Positions 36,510 through 45,728 of a DNA stretch of 64,000 bases are shown one piece after another. The notes under the pieces are model-generated. The model was not told the origin of the DNA. It saw only the letters and a program-made list of their open reading frames with translations, and made no database searches. The translations under genes were made by a program, and so were the position numbers. The stretch is from NCBI RefSeq assembly GCF_041904905.1, contig NZ_JAYRMI010000005.1, positions 33,841 through 97,840 on the forward strand, written 5' to 3'. Positions within the stretch are counted from its first letter, which is position 1, and each line of letters starts with the position of its first letter. The DNA comes from Zoogloea sp041904905 (GTDB taxonomy: Bacteria; Pseudomonadota; Gammaproteobacteria; Burkholderiales; Rhodocyclaceae).

Positions 36510-38249
36510 CTACCACTCCAGCCCGCGGCGCGGGGGCGGTCGATCCGGCGCGCCGCCCAGGCCGGGCAGGAAGGCGCGCAGGCTGTCGTCTTCGGTGCGG
36601 AAGGCGGCGTGGGGGGCGAGGTCGGCCCACAGGCCGGTGTGCTCCAGCACGTCGATCGCCTGCTTCTTGAGCCCGCAGCAGGCGAGGGTGCGCCCGTCGG
36701 CCAGCAGCTGGCGGCGCACCCGCCGCAGGGCCTCCACCCCGCTGGCGTCGATGGCGTTGATGCCGGCGCAGGCGAGCACCAGCACCGCCATCTGGGGCTG
36801 ATCGCGGCAGGCGGCGAGCACGGCGTCTTCGAAGGTGGCGGCATTGACGAAGTGCAGCGGGCCGTCGAAGCGCAGGATGGCCAGCCGCGGATGGGGCGGC
36901 GGCAGGTTGAAGCGCGCCGCGTCGCGCCAGGTGCCGTCGGGGTGGCGGCCGAGCAGGGCGACCCGGGGCGTCATGCTGCGGTAGATGAGCAGCGCCAGGG
37001 ACAGGAACAGCCCGGCCAGGATGCCGATCTCCACGTGGGGGGCGAAGGCCAGCGTCGCCACGAAGGCGACGGTGCCGGCCAGCCCGTCGTCCCGGCCGGC
37101 CTGCCAGGCTTCGCGCAGCGGGGCCACCGAGAACAGCCGGGCCAGGGTGACGAGGATCACCGCCGCCAGCACCGGCCGGGGGATGTGGGCGATGGGCTCG
37201 GGCACCAGCAGCAGGGCGCCCAGCACCACCAGCGCCCCCACCACCGAGGCCAGCCCGGTGCGGGCGCCGGCCGCCAGCAGGAAGGCCGAGCGGCCGAAGG
37301 AGCCGCTCACCGGGTAGGCCTGGCACACCGACGCGGTGAGCTTGGCGAGCCCCTGGCCGATCAGCTCCCGGTTGCCGTCCCAGCGCTGGCCGGTGCGCCC
37401 CGAGGCGAGCTTGCAGCTCGACATGGCCTCGATGAAGCTCACCAGCGCCAGCACCAGGGCCGCGGGCAGGAGATCGGTGATCTGGGCCCAGTCGGCCTTG
37501 GGCAGGGCGAAGGCGAGGGGCTGCCCGGGCAGGGGGCCGACCACCCGGCCGCCAGCGGCCTCGAAACCGCTGAGCCAGCCCACCGCGGACAGCCCGGCCA
37601 CCACCGCCAGCACCCCCGGCCCGCCCACCTTGAGGCGCTGCAGCACCAGCAGCAGCGCCACCGCCAGCCCGCCCAGGGCCGCCGAGGGCAGGTGGGCGTC
37701 GGGCAGCGCCCGGGCGAGGTCGACAATGGCCTCGACGAAGGGCCGCTGGCCCGCCGAGGGCAGGCCCAGCACGGTGGGCAGCTGGGAGGCGATGATGAGC
37801 AGCGAGCAGGCGTTGATGAAGCCGTGGAGCACCGGGTGGGACAGCAGATCGGCAAAGTGGGCGAGGCGCAGCAGCCCGAAGGCGAGCTGCAGCAGCCCGG
37901 CCAGCAGCGCCAGCTGCACCGCCAGCAGCAGCCAGGTTTCGGAGCCGGGCAGGGCCAGGGGCGACAGGGCGGCGGCGGTGAGCAGGCTGGTGAGGGCCAC
38001 CGGGCCGGTGTTGAGCTGGGCCGACGAGCCCCACAGGGCGCCGACGATGGAGGGCAGCAGCGAGGCGTAGAGCCCCACGTAGGCGGGCAGGCCGGCAAGC
38101 TGGGCGTAGGCCAGGGCCTGGGGGATCGTCACCAGGGCCACCGTGAAGCCGGCCAGCAGATCGGCGCGCAGGGTGCGGGCATCGAGCCGGTCGCGCCACC
38201 CGAGAAAGGGCAGCAGGCGGTAGAGTAACGGGGGCGGAGCGGGGGGCAT
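36510..38249 (-). CDS. SulP family anion transporter with STAS domain
   Basis: A 579-residue inner-membrane permease of the SLC26/SulP family, carriers of sulfate, bicarbonate or dicarboxylates. The N-terminal signature GFTVALVTIPQALAYAQLAGLPAYVGLYASLLP is typical. About 10 to 14 membrane segments fill residues 25-420. A cytoplasmic STAS domain (about 450-550) includes VLACAGINAIDASGVEALRRV. A longer frame on the same strand from 38289 is a shadow. The substrate cannot be deduced; no carbonic anhydrase or sulfur gene is adjacent. Confidence 0.92.
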   Translation of the reverse strand: MPPAPPPLLYRLLPFLGWRDRLDARTLRADLLAGFTVALVTIPQALAYAQLAGLPAYVGLYASLLPSIVGALWGSSAQLNTGPVALTSLLTAAALSPLALPGSETWLLLAVQLALLAGLLQLAFGLLRLAHFADLLSHPVLHGFINACSLLIIASQLPTVLGLPSAGQRPFVEAIVDLARALPDAHLPSAALGGLAVALLLVLQRLKVGGPGVLAVVAGLSAVGWLSGFEAAGGRVVGPLPGQPLAFALPKADWAQITDLLPAALVLALVSFIEAMSSCKLASGRTGQRWDGNRELIGQGLAKLTASVCQAYPVSGSFGRSAFLLAAGARTGLASVVGALVVLGALLLVPEPIAHIPRPVLAAVILVTLARLFSVAPLREAWQAGRDDGLAGTVAFVATLAFAPHVEIGILAGLFLSLALLIYRSMTPRVALLGRHPDGTWRDAARFNLPPPHPRLAILRFDGPLHFVNAATFEDAVLAACRDQPQMAVLVLACAGINAIDASGVEALRRVRRQLLADGRTLACCGLKKQAIDVLEHTGLWADLAPHAAFRTEDDSLRAFLPGLGGAPDRPPPRRGLEW

Positions 38250-38540
38250 CGGCGGGCGCTTGGGGGTGGGCGGATCGTCGGGAATTCAAAAGTTTAGCCT
38301 GAGGGCATGGCGCCGGTCACGCCGCTGCACGACGGGCCCCGCCCCGCGGTGCCTGCCTTGCTCAAGAAAGCCGGTTTCGGGGACGATAACGTCGCACACG
38401 GGCGCATCCCCGGTATTGTTTCACCGCTCCTCCCACAGGATTGATCCACGCCGTGACCCGCCTTCGATCCGCCCCCTCCCTGCCTGCCGCCGGTCGCCCG
38501 AAGGCGCGCGCAGGCCGCCTCGACGCAGGATGGCCGACCC

Positions 38541-41500
38541 GTGGGTAGCCGCATCCTCCGCGTCGTCCTGATCTACGCGGTGTTCGCATCGGGGTGGATC
38601 CTGTTTTCGGATCTGCTGGTGACGAGCCTGTTTTCCGATCCCGATTCGATCCACCGGGCCAGTACGGTCAAGGGCTGGGCCTTCGTGGCGGTCACCTCGC
38701 TGCTGTTGTGGGGGCTGCTCCGGCGGCTGACCCGCGGCGTGCCGGCGGCCGGCGCGTCGGCGGGGCCCGACCCTGCCCCCGGGCGCTGGCGCTCGCTGGT
38801 GCTGCCGGTGGCGCTGCTGGCCATCGGCGTGCTTGCCCTGGGCTACCTGAGCGCACGCTTTATCGTGCGGGAGCACCGGGCCGAGGCGTTCCGGCGCCTG
38901 GAGGCGATTGCCGACCTGAAGGTGGATCAGCTCGCCCTGTGGCTCGACGAGCGCCGGCGCGACGCCCTCGCCGTGGAGCGCAACCGGAGCCTGGGGCTGC
39001 TCTTCGAGCGCTGGCAGCGTGGCCAGGATGGCGCGGCCCGCGATTCGCTGCTGTCGGCGCTGGAGGCGATCCGCAGCGCCTACGGCTACGCCCAGGTGGC
39101 CCTGCTGGACGGGGACGGCAAGGTGCTGCTCAGTAGCGGCGATCTCGCCCTCGCCCCGGTCACCCGCAGCAGCGCGCAGCGGGTGGCGCTTCGGCTCGGG
39201 GCAGCGCCGGTGCGGCTCTACGGGCAGCCGGGGGCGGATGGGGCGACGCGGGTGCTGGCGGATTTCATCGTGCGCCTGCCGGTGCCGGGCGGTGCGCCGG
39301 TGGCGGTGGTGCTGCGGGCCGATCCGGCCAGCTTCCTTTTCGATAGCCTGAAGCGTTGGCCGGTGCCCAGCGCCTCCGCCGAGACGCTGCTGTTCCAGCA
39401 GGAGGAGGGCCAGCTCCGGCTGGCCTCGCCGGTGCGCCATGCCCCGGGGCTGGCTTTCGGCCGGTCGATGCCGGCGGCGGACGCGGACACCCTGTCGGCG
39501 CAGCTTGCCCGAGGCCCGGCGATGCTGGGCGTGCCCATCGAGGGGGGCGACTATCGGGGCGTGCCGGCGATCGGCATGGCGCGGGCGGTGCCCGGCACAG
39601 ACTGGCTGCTGCTGGTCAAGATCGATGCCGACGAGGTGCGCGCGCCGACCAGCGGCTACGTGTGGTCGGTGGCCCTGGCGGCGGGCTTCGCGCTGCTGGC
39701 GGTCGGGGTGGCCGCGCTGCTCCTGTCCCAGCGCCGGGAGTTGCTCCTCACCCGGGAGCGGGCCGAGGTGCAGGGCCGCCAGTTGCAGGAGCTGCGCCTG
39801 CTCGACGCGATGGCCAACGGCTCGACCGATGCGATCTTCGCCAAGGACACGGCGGGCCGGTATCTCTTCGCCAACCGGGAGGTGGCGCGGGTCATGGGCA
39901 CCACCCCGGCCGGGCTGGTGGGGCGGCTGGACGACGACTTCTTTCCGCCCGACGAGGCGGCCGGCATCCGCCGCCAGGACCGGGTGGTGATGGAGACCGA
40001 CTCCGTGGCCATGTGGGAGGAGGCGCTCACCACCTGCGACGGCCCGGCGGTCTTCCAGACCACCAAGGGCCCGCTCCACGACGAGAACGGCACGGTGGTG
40101 GGGATGTTCGGGATCGCCCGCAACATCACCGAGCAGCGCCGCGACGAGGCGGCGCTGCGGGAGCGGGAGGAGATCTTCAGCGCCATCGTCAGCCAGGCGG
40201 CGGACGGCATCGTGCTGCTCGACACCGAGACCGGGCGCTTCGTGGAGTTCAACGACGCGGCCTGCCAGGGCCTGGGTTACTCGCGGGAGACCTTCGCCGG
40301 GCTCACCGCGGCGGACATCCAGGCCACCCTCACCCCGGCCGAGGTGGAGCGCCAGATCCGCTATCTGGTCCAGCAGAAGCGCTCGGTCAATATCGAGCAG
40401 CAGTACCGGTCGGCCGACGGCAGCGTGCGCGACATGGAACTCAGTTACCGGGCCGTCGAGATCCGCGGCCGGCAGTATCTGGCCGGCGTGTGGCGGGACT
40501 CCACCGACAAGCGGCGCGCCGCCGAGCAGCTGGTCAAGCTGTCGCTGGCGGTGGAGCAGAGCCCGGCCAGCGTCATCATCACCGACACCGCGGGCACCAT
40601 CGAGTACGTCAATCAGGCCTTCGAGCGCACCAGCGGCTACACCGCCGCCGAGGCAGTGGGGCAGCGGGTGGGCTTCGTGAAATCCGGCCAGACCCCGCCC
40701 GAGACCTACGCCAGCCTGTGGGCCACCCTGCAGGCCGGGCAGCCCTGGGAGGGGGAGTTCATCAACCGGCGCAAGAACGGCGAGACCTGGGTGGAGTTTG
40801 CGCGGGTGTCGCCCATCGTCCAGGCCGGCGGCGGGGTGACCCACTACCTCAGCATCCAGCAGGACATCACCGAGCGCAAGCACGTGGAGGCGGAGCTGGC
40901 CCGCTACCGGGACCAGCTCGAGCAGCGGGTGGCCGAGCGCACCCGGCAGCTCGAGGAGACCAACGAGGTGCTCTCCCAGCGCTCCACCGAGCTGCAGGAG
41001 GCCAAGGAGCAGTCCGACGCGGCGAACCGGGCCAAGAGCGCCTTCCTCGCCAACATGAGCCACGAGATCCGCACCCCGATGAACGCCATCATCGGACTCA
41101 CCCACCTGCTGCGCCGCAGCGTCGCCGACGAGGAGGCGCAGGTGCGCCTGCAGAAGGTGAGCGACGCCGCCGGCCACCTGCTCACCGTCATCAACGACAT
41201 CCTCGACCTGTCCAAGATCGAGGCCGGCAAGCTGACCCTCGACGACGTGAACTTCCGGCTCGAGGACGTGCTGCGCAAGACCTGCGCCCTGGTGGCAGAC
41301 CGGGCCCACCAGAAGGGGCTCGAGCTGGTGGTGGATGTGGCCGACGTGCCCGACCGCCTGCGCGGCGACGCCACCCATCTCGGGCAGATGCTCCTCAACT
41401 ACCTGGGCAACGCGGTGAAGTTCACCGAGCAGGGGGTGATCCTGCTGCGCGCCCGGATCGAGGACGAAGACCCCGACTCGGTGCTGCTGCGCTTCGAGGT

Positions 41501-43250
41501 GATCGACACCGGCATCGGCATCGAGCCGGAGGTGTGCCAGCGCCTGTTCCGGCCCTTCGAGCAGGCCGACGGCTCCACCACCCGGCGCTTCGGCGGCACC
41601 GGGCTGGGCCTGGCCATCACCAGCCATCTGGCCCGCCTGATGGGCGGCGACGCGGGGGTGGATAGCGAGCCCGGCCGGGGCAGCAACTTCTGGCTCACGG
41701 TGCGCCTGGCCAAGGTCGCCAGCGACGCCTGGGGCGCCCGCCCGCTGCCGGCGCTGCACATCCTGGTGGTGGACGATCTGGCCGCCTCCCGTCAGGTGCT
41801 GGGCACCATGCTCACCACCCTGGGCATGCGGGGCGCCAGCAGCGAATCGGGCGCCGACGCCCTGGCCCGGGTGGACGAAGCCCGCGCCGTCGGCGACCCC
41901 TTCGATCTGGTGCTGGTGGACGACGACATGCCGGGCATGGGCGGGGGCGAGGTGGTGGCCCGGCTCGTCGCCCAGCCCGCCGCCCAGCCGGCGCCGCGCT
42001 GCCTCCTGCTCACCGTGGGCGACAGCCTGGGCCGGCGCGACGAGGCCCTGGCGGGCGGGGCGGCCGGCGTGCTGGCCAAGCCGGTCAGCCTGTCCGATCT
42101 CCACGACGCGATCCAGTCCATCTTCAACCACGAAGCCGCGCCCGCCGCGGCGGCACCCGAGCGCCTGCCCGGCGAGGCGATCCTCGCCCGGGATCACGCC
42201 GGGGCCCGGGTGCTGCTGGTGGAGGACAGCCCCATCAACCAGGAGGTCGCCCTGTCGCTGCTCGAAGGCGTCGGCCTGCAGGTGGAGGTGGCCGGCAACG
42301 GCGTGGAGGCGGTGGAGCGGGTGCTCCGCGGCGCCTACGACCTGGTCCTGATGGACATGCAGATGCCGGTGATGGACGGCGTCGAGGCCACCCGGGCGAT
42401 CCGCCGCGCCGGCCAGCGCAGCGTGCCCATCGTGGCGATGACCGCCAATGCCTTCGGCGAGGATCGCCAGCGCTGCCTGGACGCCGGGATGAACGACCAC
42501 CTCTCCAAGCCGGTGGACCCGGCCGCCCTCTACGCCAAGCTCATCCAGTGGCTGCCCCGGCCCCAGCCCGTGGCGGCGCCCCGGCCGGCCCCGCAGGTCG
42601 CCGCGCCGGAAGCCGGGGCCGCCGTGGAGGCCGCGCCACCCGCCGCGCCCGTGCCCGCGGCCGACATCCGCAGCCGTCTGGCGCAGGTGCCCGGCCTCGA
42701 CGCGGCTTACGGGCTCAAGAACCTGCGCGGGCGGATTCCCAACTACCTGCGCCTGCTCCACAAATTTGCCGCCGGCCACGCCGACGATCCGGCGCGCCTC
42801 CGCGCGGCGCTGGCGGGGGGCGATCAGGTGGAGCTGCGGCGGCTCGCCCACTCCTTCAAGGGCGTGGCCGGGATGATCGGCGCCACGGGGGTCCAGCAGC
42901 TGGCCGCCGAGCTGGAGGCGGCGATCCGCGAGGGGCTGGACCGCGCCACCGTGACCGCCCGGCTCGATGCGGTGGCCGCCGCCCAGGCCGCGCTGGTGGC
43001 GGCCATCGCGGCCCTGCCGGCCGATGCGCCGGCCGACGCCGTGGCCGCCGACCCCGCCGCCGTGGCCCAGGCGGTGGCGCGCATCGACGCCCTGCTGGCC
43101 GACGGCAACGTGGCGGTGCAGCGCATCGCCCGGGACGTCGCCGGGCTGCTGGCGGCCCGCCTGGGGCCCGACCTGGAGCGCTTCATGGGCGCCGTCGAGC
43201 AGTATGACTTTGCCGCCGCCCGGGCCATCCTTGCCGCGCACACGCCCTGA
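38541..43250 (+). CDS. Giant multi-PAS hybrid histidine kinase with two REC and HPt
   Basis: A 1569-residue kinase starting at GTG 38541; no in-frame ATG lies nearby. Membrane segments at about 8-25, 45-62 and 86-106, a large periplasmic Cache-like region (107-370), another segment (373-396), three PAS domains (about 412-535, 540-660, 663-785), coiled linker, HisKA with NMSHEIRTPMN (H841), HATPase (940-1058), receiver 1 (1072-1195, D1127), receiver 2 (1222-1340, D1272), HPt (about 1395-1485, H1437) and an Ala-rich tail to 1569. No response regulator is adjacent, so its output is elsewhere. It lies 64 bp upstream of an MFS gene. Confidence 0.93.
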   Translation: MGSRILRVVLIYAVFASGWILFSDLLVTSLFSDPDSIHRASTVKGWAFVAVTSLLLWGLLRRLTRGVPAAGASAGPDPAPGRWRSLVLPVALLAIGVLALGYLSARFIVREHRAEAFRRLEAIADLKVDQLALWLDERRRDALAVERNRSLGLLFERWQRGQDGAARDSLLSALEAIRSAYGYAQVALLDGDGKVLLSSGDLALAPVTRSSAQRVALRLGAAPVRLYGQPGADGATRVLADFIVRLPVPGGAPVAVVLRADPASFLFDSLKRWPVPSASAETLLFQQEEGQLRLASPVRHAPGLAFGRSMPAADADTLSAQLARGPAMLGVPIEGGDYRGVPAIGMARAVPGTDWLLLVKIDADEVRAPTSGYVWSVALAAGFALLAVGVAALLLSQRRELLLTRERAEVQGRQLQELRLLDAMANGSTDAIFAKDTAGRYLFANREVARVMGTTPAGLVGRLDDDFFPPDEAAGIRRQDRVVMETDSVAMWEEALTTCDGPAVFQTTKGPLHDENGTVVGMFGIARNITEQRRDEAALREREEIFSAIVSQAADGIVLLDTETGRFVEFNDAACQGLGYSRETFAGLTAADIQATLTPAEVERQIRYLVQQKRSVNIEQQYRSADGSVRDMELSYRAVEIRGRQYLAGVWRDSTDKRRAAEQLVKLSLAVEQSPASVIITDTAGTIEYVNQAFERTSGYTAAEAVGQRVGFVKSGQTPPETYASLWATLQAGQPWEGEFINRRKNGETWVEFARVSPIVQAGGGVTHYLSIQQDITERKHVEAELARYRDQLEQRVAERTRQLEETNEVLSQRSTELQEAKEQSDAANRAKSAFLANMSHEIRTPMNAIIGLTHLLRRSVADEEAQVRLQKVSDAAGHLLTVINDILDLSKIEAGKLTLDDVNFRLEDVLRKTCALVADRAHQKGLELVVDVADVPDRLRGDATHLGQMLLNYLGNAVKFTEQGVILLRARIEDEDPDSVLLRFEVIDTGIGIEPEVCQRLFRPFEQADGSTTRRFGGTGLGLAITSHLARLMGGDAGVDSEPGRGSNFWLTVRLAKVASDAWGARPLPALHILVVDDLAASRQVLGTMLTTLGMRGASSESGADALARVDEARAVGDPFDLVLVDDDMPGMGGGEVVARLVAQPAAQPAPRCLLLTVGDSLGRRDEALAGGAAGVLAKPVSLSDLHDAIQSIFNHEAAPAAAAPERLPGEAILARDHAGARVLLVEDSPINQEVALSLLEGVGLQVEVAGNGVEAVERVLRGAYDLVLMDMQMPVMDGVEATRAIRRAGQRSVPIVAMTANAFGEDRQRCLDAGMNDHLSKPVDPAALYAKLIQWLPRPQPVAAPRPAPQVAAPEAGAAVEAAPPAAPVPAADIRSRLAQVPGLDAAYGLKNLRGRIPNYLRLLHKFAAGHADDPARLRAALAGGDQVELRRLAHSFKGVAGMIGATGVQQLAAELEAAIREGLDRATVTARLDAVAAAQAALVAAIAALPADAPADAVAADPAAVAQAVARIDALLADGNVAVQRIARDVAGLLAARLGPDLERFMGAVEQYDFAAARAILAAHTP

Positions 43251-43314
43251 TTGACCGGGCCGGGCTTTCGGTGGATGCTGGCCAGCCCCGTTTTCGTCCG
43301 CCCCGCATCTCCCG

Positions 43315-44541
43315 ATGACCCCGACCTCCGCCAACCCGTCGCCGGCGTCTTGCTGGCCCCTCATCCTCGCCGCCTCCGCGGTGCTGATGGTGACCGTCGG
43401 CGTGCGCCTGTCCCTCGGGCTCTACGTGTCGCCGATCAACACGGCCACCGGCATCGGCATCGCCGGCATCAGCTTTGCGATGGCCGTGTCGCAGTTCGTG
43501 TGGGGCGCCTCCCAGCCGGTGTTCGGCGCCCTGGCCGACCGCTACGGCCCGGCCGGGTCGCTGTTTGGCGGCGCCGTGCTGATGGCCTTGGGGCTGGCCC
43601 TCACGCCCTTCGCCCACAGCGAGTTCGCCCTCACCTTCACTGTCGGCCTGTTGGTGGCCGCCGGGGCCGGGGCGGGCAGCTTCTCGATCCTGCTGGGGGC
43701 GGTGGCCCAGCGCCTGCCGGCCGAGCGGCGAGCCTTCGCGTCGGGCTTCATCAACGCCGGGGGATCGTTCGGGCAGTTCGTCTTCGCGCCCCTGTCGCAG
43801 TTCTTGATCGGCGCCTTCGGCTGGGCCACGGCCCTGTTCAGCCTCGCCGCCATCACCCTGCTGACGATCCCGCTGTCGTGGCCGCTGCGCCACAAGGCCG
43901 AACACCCGGCGGGCGGCGCGGCGGTGAGCATGCGCCTCACCGAACAGCTTGGCATCGCCTTCCGCGACCGTAGCTACTGGTGCCTGCACGCGGGCTTCTT
44001 CACCTGCGGCTTCCACATCGCCTTCCTGGTCACCCACCTGCCCGGCGCGGTGGACCTGTGCGGCCTGCCGGCCAACGTGTCGGCCCTGTCGCTGGCGCTG
44101 ATCGGGCTGGCCAACATCGTCGGCAGCCTGTCGGCCGGCGCGCTCGGGCAGCGTTACCGGATGAAGTGGCTGCTGGTGTGGATGTATGGCTCGCGGGCGG
44201 CGATGGTGGGCATCTACCTCGTCTCGCCGAAGACCGACCTGACCTTCTACGTCTTCGCCATCGGGCTGGGCCTCACCTGGCTCGCCACCGTGCCGCCCAC
44301 CGCCGGGCTGGTGGGCAAGCTGTTCGGCTTGCGCTACCTGGGCACCCTGTTCGGGCTCACGTTGCTGTCGCACCAGATCGGCGCCTTCTTCGGCGCGTGG
44401 CTGGGCGGCATCGCGCTGGTGGAGTCCGGCAACTACGACTGGATGTGGTACGCCGACATGGTGCTGGCCAGCCTCGCCGCGCTGGTCAACCTGCCGATCC
44501 GCGAGGAGAAGCTCCAGCCCGCCGCCTGCGGCGTCCGCTGA
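43315..44541 (+). CDS. MFS transporter
   Basis: A 408-residue major facilitator with about 12 membrane segments. The loop-2 signature between helices 2 and 3 reads GALADRYGPAGSLFGG, close to the MFS consensus. The layout resembles the oxalate/formate and monocarboxylate carrier group, but no substrate-binding residue is diagnostic. It follows the giant kinase by 64 bp on the same strand and converges with the acetyltransferase gene, with 9 bp between stops. Confidence 0.9.
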   Translation: MTPTSANPSPASCWPLILAASAVLMVTVGVRLSLGLYVSPINTATGIGIAGISFAMAVSQFVWGASQPVFGALADRYGPAGSLFGGAVLMALGLALTPFAHSEFALTFTVGLLVAAGAGAGSFSILLGAVAQRLPAERRAFASGFINAGGSFGQFVFAPLSQFLIGAFGWATALFSLAAITLLTIPLSWPLRHKAEHPAGGAAVSMRLTEQLGIAFRDRSYWCLHAGFFTCGFHIAFLVTHLPGAVDLCGLPANVSALSLALIGLANIVGSLSAGALGQRYRMKWLLVWMYGSRAAMVGIYLVSPKTDLTFYVFAIGLGLTWLATVPPTAGLVGKLFGLRYLGTLFGLTLLSHQIGAFFGAWLGGIALVESGNYDWMWYADMVLASLAALVNLPIREEKLQPAACGVR

Positions 44542-44550
44542 TCGGTCGGG

Positions 44551-45669
44551 CTAGCGCTTGAAGGGCAGGTGCTCGGTGAGTTCGTCCAGATAACCGTCGA
44601 CGCCGTTGCGCTCCTGGGCCAGGAAGCGCCGCACCGCATCCCGAAAGCGCGGGTCGGCGATCCAGTGGGCGGACGCGGTGCGCACCGGCTCCAGCCCCCG
44701 CGACAGCTTGTGCTCGCCCTGGGCGCCACCCTCGAAGCGGGTGAGGCCCTGCCGGATCGCGTAGTCGATGGCCTGGTAGTAGCACGCCTCGAAGTGCAGG
44801 CAGGGGATGAACTCGGTCGCGCCCCAGTAGCGGCCGTAGAGCGCCTCGGCGTCCTGCAGGAAGAAGCTTGCCGCCACCGGCTGGCCGCCTCGCTCGGCGA
44901 TCATCAGCACGCAGGCGTCGGGCCGGGCGCGGTGGAAACCCTCGAAGAAACCCAGTGTGAGATAGGGCGACGAGCGGTGCTCTGCGTAGGTGCGGCGGTA
45001 GCAGGCGTGGAAGAAGGCCCACTCGTCCGCGCCGATGGCCGCGCCCTGCAGCACCCGGAAGCTCACCCCCGCATCCGCCACCTTGCGCCGCTCCTGGCGG
45101 ATCTTCTTGCGCTTGGGCTGGGCGAGGCGGGCGAGGAAATCGTCGAAATCCCGGTAGCCGGCGTTCTGCCAGTGAAACTGCACCCCGTGGCGGATCTCCA
45201 GCCCGGCCTCGGCCAGCCAGCCGGTTTCCTCTTCGGTGGGGAACAGCACGTGCAGCGACGACGCGCCGGAATCCTCCGCCTGGGCGATCACCTGCGCGAT
45301 CAGCGCCCGCCGGCTCGCCGCATCCACCCCCAGCACCCGCCGGCCCGGCACCGGCGTGAAGGGCAGGGCCGCCAGCCACTTGGGGTAGTAATCCAGCCCG
45401 TGGCGCCGGTAGGCATCCGCCCACGCCCAGTCGAACACGTACTCGCCGTAGGAGTGATGCTTGAGGTACAGCGGCATCGCCGCCAGCAGCCGCTCGCCAT
45501 CCCACAGCGCCGCGTGCTGCGGCACCCAGCCGGTGCCCGGCGCCACGCAGCCGCTGCTCTCCAGCGCCGCCAGAAAGGCGTGGGACAGGCAGGGCTGGCC
45601 GCCCGCGAGGGTGTCCCACGGGTCGGCGGGGATCTCGGCGATGGCAGGGTGGAGGCGGAAGTCGGGCAT
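44551..45669 (-). CDS. FemAB-like GNAT acyltransferase (COG3146 family)
   Basis: A 372-residue cytoplasmic protein of the FemAB_like family (PF04339, GNAT fold), common in proteobacteria but without a proven reaction. Recognisable segments are SHAFLAALE near the N-terminus, PFTPVPGRRVL, AFFHACYRRTYAEHRSSPYLT, PVAASFFLQD, LYGRYWGA and FEACYYQAIDYAI. The ATG at 45669 was chosen over one at 45741 because the upper part overlaps the nadE promoter. Divergent from nadE with 59 bp between the two starts. Confidence 0.85.
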   Translation of the reverse strand: MPDFRLHPAIAEIPADPWDTLAGGQPCLSHAFLAALESSGCVAPGTGWVPQHAALWDGERLLAAMPLYLKHHSYGEYVFDWAWADAYRRHGLDYYPKWLAALPFTPVPGRRVLGVDAASRRALIAQVIAQAEDSGASSLHVLFPTEEETGWLAEAGLEIRHGVQFHWQNAGYRDFDDFLARLAQPKRKKIRQERRKVADAGVSFRVLQGAAIGADEWAFFHACYRRTYAEHRSSPYLTLGFFEGFHRARPDACVLMIAERGGQPVAASFFLQDAEALYGRYWGATEFIPCLHFEACYYQAIDYAIRQGLTRFEGGAQGEHKLSRGLEPVRTASAHWIADPRFRDAVRRFLAQERNGVDGYLDELTEHLPFKR

Positions 45670-45714
45670 GGGCGTGGAAGCGGTTCGGTCAGCCCGGATG
45701 CTACACGTTGGCGG

Positions 45715-45728
45715 TATAGTGTCGCCCC
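45715..45728 (+). promoter_or_regulatory. -10 element of nadE, probable leaderless mRNA
   Basis: TATAGT at 45715-45720 is followed by 8 nt and then the nadE ATG, the same geometry as at crcB. No Shine-Dalgarno is present and no clear -35 is visible. Confidence 0.5.
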
